Positions 8,143 to 16,026 of a stretch of DNA of 64,000 nucleotides are shown here, one piece after another. The notes below the pieces were generated by a model that ran no database searches, was not told the origin of the DNA, and was given only the letters and a program-made list of their open reading frames with translations. The DNA is from Polaromonas glacialis (GTDB lineage: Bacteria; Pseudomonadota; Gammaproteobacteria; Burkholderiales; Burkholderiaceae_C): positions 34,540-98,539 of the forward strand of contig NZ_KL448324.1 of NCBI RefSeq assembly GCF_000709345.1. Reading direction: 5' to 3'. Made by a program: the position numbers and the translations under genes. Each line of letters opens with the position of its first letter. The stretch's first letter is position 1.

Positions 8143-10527
8143 TCAAGCCGTCTGATGCCGATTTTGGCTTTGGATTTGGCTTTTGCTCTGGCCCACGCCC
8201 AGCCAGCAGGCCATGGCCGGCAGCAGGAACACCGCGCCCAGCATGTTCACCAGGAACATGAAGGCCAGCAAGATGCCCATGTCGGCTTGGAACTTCAATG
8301 CCGAGAAGGCCCAGGTGCCCACGCCAATCGACATGGTGACGCCGGTGAACACGGCGGCCGTGCCGCGCTGGCGCAGCGCTTCGTAAAAGGCTTCGCGCAG
8401 CGACTTGCCGTTGTGCTCCAGCTCGTGCTGCAGGCTCTCGTAGAGGTAAATGCCGTAGTCCACGCCCACGCCCACGCCCATGGCAATCACCGGCAGCGTC
8501 GCCACCTTCAGGCCAATGCCCAGCAGCGCCATCAGTGCGTTGCACAAAATGGACACCAGTGTCAGCGGCACGATGATGCACAGCACCGCGCGCCAGCTGC
8601 GAAAGGTCAGCCAGCACAGCAGCGTGATGGCGCCAAAGATGGAGGCCAGCATCTGCACTTCTGCGTGTTCGACGGCATCGTTGGTGGCCGCAGCCACGCC
8701 CGCATTGCCGCCGGCCAGGCGGAACTTCAGGTTGGGCGTCTTGTCGGCGTCGATGAACTTCTGCACTTCGCCCACGACGTGCGTGAGGGTTGCGCCTTCA
8801 TGGTCCTTCAGGAACAGCTGCAGGTGGATGACGTCGCAGCTGCCGGTGTTCAGGCCCAGCTCGGGGTTGGCCGCCTTGGCGCCGGTGCGCAGCGCCGCTT
8901 CGGTACGCTGCAGCGCCGCCCAGCGCGGGTTGCCTTCGTTGTTGCCGCCAGCCGCCAGCTTGGCCAGACCTGCCACGGTGGTGACCGAGCGCACACCGTC
9001 GACGCCGCGCATGGCCAGGTCAAAGCGCTCCACCGCGTTCATCACGCTCCAGTTCAGGCAGGCCTCGGGGATGTCGGTGGCTTCGGCGTACACAGACAGC
9101 ACGTCCATGCCGATGGCGTAAGTGCTGATGATGCGGTCGTTGTCGCGGTTGTAACGCGAGTCGGCACGCAGCTCGGGCGCGCCCGAACCTATGTCGCCGG
9201 TCAGCAGGTGGCGCGAGGTGACCGTGCCGCCGACCAGCAGCACCAGCGACACCGCCAGCGTCACCAGCGCAGGTCGCGGCTGGGACAGCACCGAAATGGC
9301 CCACCAGCGTTTGTGCAGGCCCGTCACGCCGTCCGTGCGGCCCAGCGCAGCCGGCTCCAGGCGCAGGCGCGACAGGATGACCGGCAGCATCATCTTGTTG
9401 GTGATGATCATCAAGAGCACGCCTAAGCAGGCGGTCAGGCCCAGCTCGTGCACGATCGGAATGTCGATCAGCATGATGACCATGAAACCCAGCGCGTTGG
9501 TCAGCAACGCCACGGTGCCGGGAATGGCCAGCTTGCGAAAGGCGCTCTCGGCAGCCTGCTCTGAACTCATGCCGGCACGCACGTCCTGCTTCCAGGCATT
9601 GGTCATCTGCACGGCGTGCGACACGCCGATCGAAAACACCAGGAACGGCACCAGGATGGACATCGGGTCGATGCCAAAGCCCAGCGCAGCCAGCAGACCC
9701 AGCAGCCAGATCACCGGCAGCAGCGCCACCAGCAGGGCCAGCACGGTCAGGTTGACCGAGCGGGAATACAGCCACAGCAGCACGGCGGTGATGAGGAAGG
9801 CCAGGCCGAAGAAACTGATGACGGTGGTCAGGCCGTCCATCACGTCGCCCAGCACCTTGGCAAAGCCGACGATGTTGATTTCAATCTTGTCGCTGCCGAA
9901 CTGGGTGCGGATGGCTTCGAGTTTCTTGGCCACCTCGCTGTAGTCGAGCTGTTTGCCTGTCTGCGGGTCGGTCTCCAGCAGGTCGGCGCGCACCATGGCG
10001 GACTTCAGGTCGGAGCTGATCAACCGGCCGATCTGGCCCGATTTGGACACGTTCGAGCGTACCTGCGCCAAGCCTTCCTCGTTGGGCGTGAAGCGCGAGG
10101 GAATGATGACTTCGCCGACAAAACCCAACTCGGTGACCTCGATGTAGCGCACGTTGGGCGTGAACAGCGAGAACACCTGCGCGCGGTTCACACCGGGGGT
10201 GAAGAACACCTCGTCGGTGACGGCACGCAGGGTCTTGAAGAATTCCTCGTTGTAGATGTCGCCTTCACCCTTCCAGCGCACATTGATCAGCACCCGGTTG
10301 GCGCCAGAAAACGTGGTGGAGTGCTTCAAAAAGGCCGCCATGTAGGCGTGGCGCAGCGGAATCAGCTTGTTGAAGCCGGCATCCAGGTGGGTGCGCAGCG
10401 CCGAGGCGCCCAGCACCAGCGTGATGATGGTGGTGATCACGGCAATCGTGTTGCGCCAGGCAATCAGGCCGTGGGCCATGCGGGCGATCAGCGCCTGGGT
10501 GCGGGACGCGGGCTGGTGCGTGTTCAT
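8143..10527 (-). CDS. RND/MMPL-family transport protein
   Basis: 794 residues in the single-chain MMPL/HpnN-like architecture, with two repeats each of one membrane helix, a large periplasmic domain and about five helices. The first helix is near residues 25-48. Membrane blocks follow around 235-400 (for example GLAFLITAVLLWLYSR) and 630-780, with the RND hallmark GVGVGVDYGIYL in the second block. It overlaps the YCF48 gene by ATGA. The combination of YCF48-BNR protein, RND permease, DUF1329 and DUF1302 recurs in proteobacterial clusters for hydrophobic substrates. Here it probably moves steroids across the envelope; direction (uptake or efflux) cannot be read from sequence. Confidence 0.85.
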   Translation of the reverse strand: MNTHQPASRTQALIARMAHGLIAWRNTIAVITTIITLVLGASALRTHLDAGFNKLIPLRHAYMAAFLKHSTTFSGANRVLINVRWKGEGDIYNEEFFKTLRAVTDEVFFTPGVNRAQVFSLFTPNVRYIEVTELGFVGEVIIPSRFTPNEEGLAQVRSNVSKSGQIGRLISSDLKSAMVRADLLETDPQTGKQLDYSEVAKKLEAIRTQFGSDKIEINIVGFAKVLGDVMDGLTTVISFFGLAFLITAVLLWLYSRSVNLTVLALLVALLPVIWLLGLLAALGFGIDPMSILVPFLVFSIGVSHAVQMTNAWKQDVRAGMSSEQAAESAFRKLAIPGTVALLTNALGFMVIMLIDIPIVHELGLTACLGVLLMIITNKMMLPVILSRLRLEPAALGRTDGVTGLHKRWWAISVLSQPRPALVTLAVSLVLLVGGTVTSRHLLTGDIGSGAPELRADSRYNRDNDRIISTYAIGMDVLSVYAEATDIPEACLNWSVMNAVERFDLAMRGVDGVRSVTTVAGLAKLAAGGNNEGNPRWAALQRTEAALRTGAKAANPELGLNTGSCDVIHLQLFLKDHEGATLTHVVGEVQKFIDADKTPNLKFRLAGGNAGVAAATNDAVEHAEVQMLASIFGAITLLCWLTFRSWRAVLCIIVPLTLVSILCNALMALLGIGLKVATLPVIAMGVGVGVDYGIYLYESLQHELEHNGKSLREAFYEALRQRGTAAVFTGVTMSIGVGTWAFSALKFQADMGILLAFMFLVNMLGAVFLLPAMACWLGVGQSKSQIQSQNRHQTA

Positions 10528-11528
10528 TGGGCGACTCCGGAAGAAGGGGTTGTGACGGCCTTGGGCACGGACGAGAAAGCCTGCAGGCCGGCGTCGCTGG
10601 CCAGCAGGCCCTGGCCGTCAGGCAGCAGCAGCAAGTCGGTCAGGCTGGCCCGGCCCTGGGCGCGGCTGAGGCTGAAATGACGACCGCCATCGGTGCTGGT
10701 GGCTATCACGCTGCCCTGGCCGACCAGCATCAACCGGCCATCGGCGGTCATGGCATGGCCGAAGAAGGACGCCTGCACCGGGATGTCGGAGCGGCTCCAG
10801 GGGCCTTGGTCGCCGTCAGTGTGAAAAATGTTGCCGCGCATGCCGTAGGCCAGCCAGCCGCCGTTGGGCAGGGGCATGGCGTTGTAGAGAGAGCCGTTGT
10901 AGAAGGGCTCGATCACGCTCCAGCTCTGGCCGGCATCGCCCGAGTGCAGCACCAGGCCGCGCTCGCCAACGATCAGCCAGCGCTGGCCGTCGGCCGAACC
11001 GACGATGCGGTTCAGGTGCTTGTCTTCGACGCCGGCGCCGGGCAGCGCCAGACGCGTCCAATGATCGCCCTGGTCGTCCGACTGCAGTGCCCGTCCAAAG
11101 GCGCCCACCGCGATCCAGACGCCCGAGGGCAGCCGTGCCACGCTCATCAGCGGCTCGCCATTTTTTTCATCGAAGGCGACTTCCTGCCAGCTGAGGCCGC
11201 CGTCGCTGGTGCGCAGAATCCAGCCTTCGTGGCCAACGGCCATGCCGTGCAGGCCATCGGGCGCAAAGCTGATCTGGTTGATCAGTGCCTGCCGGTCTGC
11301 GGACACCTTGGCGCGCTGCCAGTCCTTGCCCTGGTTGGTGGAATAAAGCAGCGTTCCCAGCTCGCCGCCAGTGACGAGTCCGGCTTTCGAGGCCACCAGG
11401 GTGTTCAGGTGCATGCGCTCCACCGCCAGCCGGGTGGCTGCTAGCGGTGGGGTGTGGCGCGGGGCGAAGGCCTGGGCCGCGCCCAGGGCCATCAGGACTG
11501 CCATTGCTATTCCGACTGGGGTTCGCAC
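10524..11528 (-). CDS. Periplasmic YCF48/BNR-repeat protein
   Basis: 334 residues. A cleavable signal peptide (VGIAMAVLMALGAAQAFA) is followed by repeats of about 45 residues containing the BNR/YCF48 pattern S-x-D-x-G-x-x-W, visible as STNQGKDWQ, TSDGGLSWQ, SDDQGDHW, SGDAGQSW and STDGGRHF. This predicts a seven-blade beta propeller in the periplasm. It is the first gene of the leftward group and overlaps the RND permease gene, so the two are probably made together. By analogy with HCF136/YCF48 it may act as a binding or assembly factor for the permease. The LuxR box and an AGAATC -10-like hexamer lie 60-105 bases upstream. Confidence 0.83.
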   Translation of the reverse strand: MRTPVGIAMAVLMALGAAQAFAPRHTPPLAATRLAVERMHLNTLVASKAGLVTGGELGTLLYSTNQGKDWQRAKVSADRQALINQISFAPDGLHGMAVGHEGWILRTSDGGLSWQEVAFDEKNGEPLMSVARLPSGVWIAVGAFGRALQSDDQGDHWTRLALPGAGVEDKHLNRIVGSADGQRWLIVGERGLVLHSGDAGQSWSVIEPFYNGSLYNAMPLPNGGWLAYGMRGNIFHTDGDQGPWSRSDIPVQASFFGHAMTADGRLMLVGQGSVIATSTDGGRHFSLSRAQGRASLTDLLLLPDGQGLLASDAGLQAFSSVPKAVTTPSSGVAQ

Positions 11529-11612
11529 AATTTGTCTCCTTGGAATCGTGATGCGTCGCCGCTATTTTCCGGCGCGCTGTAGGGGCGATTCTTCGCAGTC
11601 GGGACAATAAGT

Positions 11613-11632
11613 CATCGTCCGAAAGGACGACA
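11613..11632 (-). promoter_or_regulatory. LuxR-type box, site 2 (YCF48-RND group)
   Basis: Read on the minus strand: TGTCGTC-N6-GACGATG. The -10-like AGAATC begins 27 bases after the GAC (11592 downward), and the YCF48 gene starts at 11528. Five of seven arm positions are symmetric, with TCGTCC/GGACGA forming the core. Confidence 0.68.
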
Positions 11633-11715
11633 AGGCGCTTTTATGAGGATAAACCCTGGGTATTGGTCAAGGGTTTTCCCTTGAGTCCGGACCCCAGGCA
11701 CAAGGCCGCTGCATG

Positions 11716-11735
11716 GCTAGTCTTGTTGGACGATG
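11716..11735 (+). promoter_or_regulatory. LuxR-type box, site 3 (arylsulfatase)
   Basis: GCTAGTC-N6-GACGATG, with CACAAT starting exactly 27 bases after the GAC (11756-11761). Transcription would begin near 11768, giving a leader of about 147 bases that contains the remnant thiolase start at 11794. The spacer and right arm TTGTTGGACGATG also occur, on the other strand, at site 4 before the sulfatase-activating enzyme. Confidence 0.7.
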
Positions 11736-11793
11736 GATAGCCGGGTGCGGCTACCCACAATGCAGCGTGCCGACGCCTTCACCGAAGGAACCC

Positions 11794-11844
11794 ATGGGGC
11801 TTAAAGAGCAGACGTCGCTGGCTGGCGCCGCGCAGTACAACCCA
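11794..11844 (+). pseudogene. Remnant 5' end of a thiolase-like gene
   Basis: Seventeen codons from an ATG preceded by aaggaaccc read MGLKEQTSLAGAAQYNP. This matches the start of the thiolase-like lyase at 16027 (MGLTGQASLVGAAQYKP) in 12 of 17 residues and, by my count, 43 of 51 bases. The Shine-Dalgarno region matches too. Homology then stops and the frame runs on as unrelated sequence into the sulfatase gene in another phase. It looks like the promoter-proximal scar of a thiolase gene whose body was replaced by the sulfatase gene. Confidence 0.7.
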
Positions 11845-11914
11845 GCCTCATGCAGGTATCCAAAAAAACCCAAGCGCAAAACCCCGCATGTTTTCGCCCA
11901 TCGAGGAATTCAAA

Positions 11915-14299
11915 ATGAGACATGGTGTGATGATGACGGCACTGGCGGCAGGCATCTTGCAAATGCTCGCACTTGCCATGCCCCTGCAAGCTCTGGCGCA
12001 GGAAAATGCCCCAGCGCCCGCAGCCGGTCTTGTCCTGCCCATGCCAACGCCCAAGTCGAGCGCCGTTATCGGGCGGACCTTCAAGGAGTCGGTGCCGCCC
12101 AAGCTGCAAATGACGAAAGCTCCGGCAGGCGCGCCCAATGTGGTCGTGGTGCTGCTCGATGACGTCGGTTTCGGTGCCGCCGGCACTTTTGGCGGACTGA
12201 TTCCCACGCCGACACTCGATATGCTGGCGCAGCAGGGCCTGCGCTACAACCGTTTTCATACCACGGCAATGTGCTCGCCCACGCGCGCATCGCTTCTGAC
12301 CGGGCGCAACCCGCATGCGGTCGGCTGGGGCGTGGTCAGCGAACTCAGCACCAGCTACGACGGCTACGCCGGCATGATCCCCAAGAGCGCGGCCACCATC
12401 GCCGAGATTCTTCGCCAGCATGGGTATGGCACCTCGGCCTGGGGAAAATGGCATAACACGGGCATCTGGGAAACATCGGCGACCGGTCCATTTGATCATT
12501 GGCCAACCGGGGAAGGGTTCGAAAAATTCTATGGTTTTCTGGGCGGTGCCATGGACCAATACGAGCCAGAGCTTTTTGACAACACCACGCCAGTCCAGCC
12601 CCCCCAAAAGCCCGGCTACACCCTAAACGAAGATTTGGCAGACCATGCCATTGCCTGGATGCAGCAGCAAAAGTCGGTGTCGCCAGACAAGCCCTTTTTT
12701 GTCTACTTTGCACCGGGGGGCGCCCACTCGCCGCTACAAGCACCTAAACCCTGGATAGATCGCTTCAAGGGGAAATTTGATCAAGGATGGGACAAAGTCC
12801 GTGAGGAAATCTTTGCACGCCAAAAACAGTTTGGCGTTATTCCAGCAGACTCGGTGCTGACGCCACGGCCCAAGGAATTGCCGGCATGGAACAGCCAGTC
12901 TTCGGATCAAATGAAAATCTCGGCCCGGCTGATGGAAACCTACGCCGGATTTCTTGCGCAAACCGATGCGCAAGTGGGCCGGCTGGTCGGAACATTGCAA
13001 CAGATGGGACAGTTCGACAACACCTTGTTCATTTATGTCGTGGGCGACAACGGTGCAAGTGGCGAGGGCGGATTGGAAGGAAGTTTTCATGAAATCGACG
13101 GCTTCAATGGTGTGCGCCCAGACACGGCAACGCTTGTCAAGCGACTCGATGAAATTGGCGGTCCCGGCACATATCCGCACTATCCAGCCGGTTGGGCGTG
13201 GGCCATGGACACGCCGTTCCAATGGATGAAACAAGTGGCCTCGCATTTCGGCGGCACCCGCAACCCGATGGTGGTCACCTGGCCAAAGCACATACGCGAA
13301 CCTGGCGGACTCCGGTCGCAGTTTTCGAATGTCAGCGATCTGATGCCCACCATTCTGGAAGCCGCCCGTATTCCAGCGCTCACCATGGTGAACGGCACCG
13401 CGCAGCAGTCCATCGATGGCCAAAGCCTGCTGGAGAGTTTCAATGCGCCCAAGCGCGCCAGCCGAGACCGTACCCAGTATTTCGAGATGCTCGGCAATCG
13501 GGCCATGTACCGGGACGGCTGGATGGCATCGACCACGCCGACCCGGATGCCATGGAAAGTGCTGAGCTGGGGACCCAGCGCGTTGGGCACGGAGAACTGG
13601 GAGCTGTATCACGTCGACAAAGACTTCACCCAGTCGCAGGACCTGGCGAAGCAGCATCCCGATAAATTGCAGGAACTGCAGGCTTTGTTCTGGGCAGAGG
13701 CTGAGAAAAATAAAGTGTTGCCGCTGGACGATCGTTTCGTCGAACGGCTGTCGCTGACAAACGATGCCGGCCAGTCTGACCGCCCGAGCTTGACCGCCGG
13801 CCGCAGCAACTTCACCTACTACCAGGGCGCGGTGGCCATCAACGAGGCGAATGCGCCAAACATAAAGAATCGCTCCTATGCGATTACCGTTGACGCGCAA
13901 ATCAATGAGGCGGGCGCGCAAGGTGTGCTGGTGGCCCAGGGCGGCGCAACCTCCGGTTGGTCGCTCTATGTCAACAAGGATGGCACGCCGGAGTACACCT
14001 ATGTGTTTGCCGGCAAGCGCACGACCATTACCGGGTCTCAGCGTCTACCGGCGGGCAAGACGGTCGTGCGTTTCGAATTTACTTACGATGGCGGTGGACG
14101 CGGCAAGGGCGGCACCGGCAAACTCCTGGTCGATGGCAAGACGATAGGTGAAGCGCGCATCGACAGGACCGTTCCCAATCTCTTTTCCATGAGTGAGAGC
14201 TTCGACGTGGGCACCGATACCAAGTCGCCTGTCGGCAACTATCCGCGCAACTATGTATTCAACGGCAAGATTGCCAAGGTCGCCGTTGATTTGAAATAA
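11915..14299 (+). CDS. Secreted arylsulfatase (Cys-type, formylglycine dependent)
   Basis: 794 residues from the ATG at 11915, which has GAGG eight bases upstream; an earlier in-frame ATG at 11888 would spoil the signal peptide. After the signal peptide (ILQMLALAMPLQALAQ) the alkaline-phosphatase fold begins: metal ligands in LLDDVGFG (Asp82, Asp83) and the sulfatase signature CSPTRAS at 120-126, where Cys120 would become formylglycine. GKWHNTG (about 175) and VVGDNGASGEGG (about 375) are further active-site segments. The last ~170 residues form a beta-rich domain (ANFTYYQGAVAI-type lectin-like fold), as in other 750-800-residue arylsulfatases. Its setting in a steroid cluster and its LuxR box suggest hydrolysis of steroid sulfates in the periplasm; this is inferred. 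Confidence 0.88.
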   Translation: MRHGVMMTALAAGILQMLALAMPLQALAQENAPAPAAGLVLPMPTPKSSAVIGRTFKESVPPKLQMTKAPAGAPNVVVVLLDDVGFGAAGTFGGLIPTPTLDMLAQQGLRYNRFHTTAMCSPTRASLLTGRNPHAVGWGVVSELSTSYDGYAGMIPKSAATIAEILRQHGYGTSAWGKWHNTGIWETSATGPFDHWPTGEGFEKFYGFLGGAMDQYEPELFDNTTPVQPPQKPGYTLNEDLADHAIAWMQQQKSVSPDKPFFVYFAPGGAHSPLQAPKPWIDRFKGKFDQGWDKVREEIFARQKQFGVIPADSVLTPRPKELPAWNSQSSDQMKISARLMETYAGFLAQTDAQVGRLVGTLQQMGQFDNTLFIYVVGDNGASGEGGLEGSFHEIDGFNGVRPDTATLVKRLDEIGGPGTYPHYPAGWAWAMDTPFQWMKQVASHFGGTRNPMVVTWPKHIREPGGLRSQFSNVSDLMPTILEAARIPALTMVNGTAQQSIDGQSLLESFNAPKRASRDRTQYFEMLGNRAMYRDGWMASTTPTRMPWKVLSWGPSALGTENWELYHVDKDFTQSQDLAKQHPDKLQELQALFWAEAEKNKVLPLDDRFVERLSLTNDAGQSDRPSLTAGRSNFTYYQGAVAINEANAPNIKNRSYAITVDAQINEAGAQGVLVAQGGATSGWSLYVNKDGTPEYTYVFAGKRTTITGSQRLPAGKTVVRFEFTYDGGGRGKGGTGKLLVDGKTIGEARIDRTVPNLFSMSESFDVGTDTKSPVGNYPRNYVFNGKIAKVAVDLK

Positions 14300-14370
14300 G
14301 CCAGACGCCGGTGTCAAGCCCGGCAAAAAGTGCCTCCCTGAGCATGCGGTCTCAAGAGAAGGCTTCAAAT

Positions 14371-15522
14371 TTACGTCTTGCTGCCATTTGCGTCCAGCAC
14401 GAGGCGAAAACCGAGGTGCGACATGCTGGTGTAGGGGTCGGTGCCGCGTCGTGCACTGGGTCGGTAGCTCAGGCAATAGCTCTCATTGCACAGGAAAGAT
14501 CCGCCCCGCGTCACGTGCTTCGGCGCGTTGACCGGCGTACCCGGCTCGGAGGGGTCGAAACTATCGGCCGGACCTTGCGGATTGGCCGGGCTTCCCCCCT
14601 TGGCCTCTTTCTCGAAGGCATCGGCGCGGTACCAGTCGGCCACCCACTGCCAGGCATTGCCGGTCATGTCGGACAAACCGTAGCCATTTGGCGGGAAGGT
14701 GCCGGCCGGGCTGGTGCCAAGTGCGCCGCCGGCTTTGGGGCTGACCACAGGAAACGCTTGCTGCTGCTGACCCTGCCACACGTTGGCCATCTGCTTGCCG
14801 TCGGGCGCGAAATCGTTGCCCCAGGCGTACGTTGCCTGCTCCAGCCCGCCGCGCGCAGCGAATTCCCATTCGGCCTCGGTAGGCAAGCGCTTGCCGGTCC
14901 ATTTGGCATAAGCCTGCGCGTCCTCGTAAGACACCTGTACCACCGGGTGGTCTTCTTTGTCGTCGATGGTACTGTTCGGCCCAGTCGGATGGCGCCAGTT
15001 GGCGCCAGGAGCGAAACGCCACCATTGCGCATAGTCATCCAGAGACGCTGGGCCGGTCGTACCGGTAAACACCATGGCGCCAGCCACCAGCACATCGGCA
15101 GGCGGGCGTGGCGTGCCAGGCGGCAATTGCACTTTAAGCGTTTCCCAGTCGGGCTTTTTCTCGGCCGTGGTGACGTAGCCGGTAGCCTTCACAAATGCGC
15201 GAAATTCAGCGTTGGTGACGTGATGCTGGTCCATCCAGAAACCATGAACCCGCACCTTGTGAGCAGGCCGTTCGTTAGGCTGCGCAAGCTTGCTGTCGGT
15301 TCCCATCAGGAACTCACCGCCCGGCACCCACATCATGCCTATGCGGCCATGCACGCCGTCACCGGCAACAATTTGAGGCGCCTGCGGCACTGTTGCCTGC
15401 CTTGGCAGCTTGGCCGCGCCCAGGCCAATGCCCAAAGTCAGTGCGACGGCAACAACCTTGCACGCTGCTGCGATTATTTTCTTGTTGGTGAAACGTTTCC
15501 TGGGACTCACTGCAGTTTTCAT
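14371..15522 (-). CDS. Formylglycine-generating enzyme (SUMF1/EgtB family), sulfatase activator
   Basis: 383 residues from the ATG at 15522, which has AGGA upstream. One N-terminal hydrophobic helix (about 16-37) predicts export or membrane anchoring. The FGE domain follows: MMWVPGGEFLMGTDS, DQHHVTNAEFRAFV, RLPTEAEWEFAARGG, YPWG-like YAWGNDF, GLSDMTGNAWQWVADWY and HVTRGGSFLCNESYC. The C-x4-C pair Cys345/Cys350 and SYRPSARRG match the copper-binding catalytic cysteines of true FGE. It would oxidise Cys120 of the convergent sulfatase to formylglycine. The two genes end 71 bases apart and each has its own LuxR box. An exported FGE would act on an exported sulfatase; localisation is predicted only. 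Confidence 0.87.
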   Translation of the reverse strand: MKTAVSPRKRFTNKKIIAAACKVVAVALTLGIGLGAAKLPRQATVPQAPQIVAGDGVHGRIGMMWVPGGEFLMGTDSKLAQPNERPAHKVRVHGFWMDQHHVTNAEFRAFVKATGYVTTAEKKPDWETLKVQLPPGTPRPPADVLVAGAMVFTGTTGPASLDDYAQWWRFAPGANWRHPTGPNSTIDDKEDHPVVQVSYEDAQAYAKWTGKRLPTEAEWEFAARGGLEQATYAWGNDFAPDGKQMANVWQGQQQQAFPVVSPKAGGALGTSPAGTFPPNGYGLSDMTGNAWQWVADWYRADAFEKEAKGGSPANPQGPADSFDPSEPGTPVNAPKHVTRGGSFLCNESYCLSYRPSARRGTDPYTSMSHLGFRLVLDANGSKT

Positions 15523-15752
15523 CTGGGCATTCCTATGTCGTGTGTAGGTGTGGCCTGCATTGGCAGGAAGGCAATGGAAATCGCAACTACACATGCGCCA
15601 TGGATAAGACAGTCACCGCATGTCTGTGCTGTCGATGAGAACCCGGCGGCTGGGCATGGCTGTCGCCGCTATGGCCATTCCAGCAGCGGTAGCGCGGCTG
15701 ATTAAAACCGTTACGTTGGTGCCACCATATTTTCATTGATCCGCTCTGCCGG

Positions 15753-15772
15753 CATCGTCCAACAAGGGTAGG
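15753..15772 (-). promoter_or_regulatory. LuxR-type box, site 4 (FGE gene)
   Basis: On the minus strand CCTACCC-N6-GACGATG: the right arm is perfect, the left arm degenerate. The -10-like AAATAT begins 27 bases after the GAC (15732 downward). The 13 bases TTGTTGGACGATG are identical to site 3 before the sulfatase, suggesting the two promoters share an origin. Confidence 0.55.
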
Positions 15773-15919
15773 GAAAACGGTTTCGAAGAGAGATAAATGT
15801 CGTGTGCTGAAAAAGCCATGCGGGGCATTCAGCAATAGGGCCTTGCCCTGCAAATTTTTATTTCACCCGCATTGATGCGCGGCCAAAGGGGTTGATAGCC
15901 AAAATTCAACCCGCGAGTT

Positions 15920-15939
15920 TCTAGTCCTCTCAGACGATG
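15920..15939 (+). promoter_or_regulatory. LuxR-type box, site 5 (thiolase/DUF35-MaoC)
   Basis: TCTAGTC-N6-GACGATG, with CACTAT starting 28 bases after the GAC (15961-15966). The first gene starts at 16027 behind an AAGGAAA Shine-Dalgarno. Confidence 0.68.
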
Positions 15940-16026
15940 GCCGGAGCATGTCTCTTGGCGCACTATAGATGCACGTTGGATTGTCGGCCCAACACCTTGA
16001 GCCGGCGCACATTAACAAGGAAACCC

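Larger units (their letters stand above)
15523..16026. other. Divergent intergenic region between the FGE and thiolase genes
   Basis: About 500 bases without a convincing gene. It carries two oppositely oriented LuxR boxes (15753-15772 for FGE, 15920-15939 for the thiolase). The long FGE leader (about 200 bases) has no recognisable riboswitch. AT content rises in the middle (15770-15860). Confidence 0.55.

Noticed and set aside
10527..11444. Open frame on the plus strand opposite the YCF48 gene
   Set aside because: The minus-strand BNR repeats and signal peptide are clear, and the plus-strand frame has no recognisable domain.
15587..15853. An 88-codon minus-strand frame in the FGE leader
   Set aside because: It starts upstream of the proposed -10, has no Shine-Dalgarno and no recognisable product.
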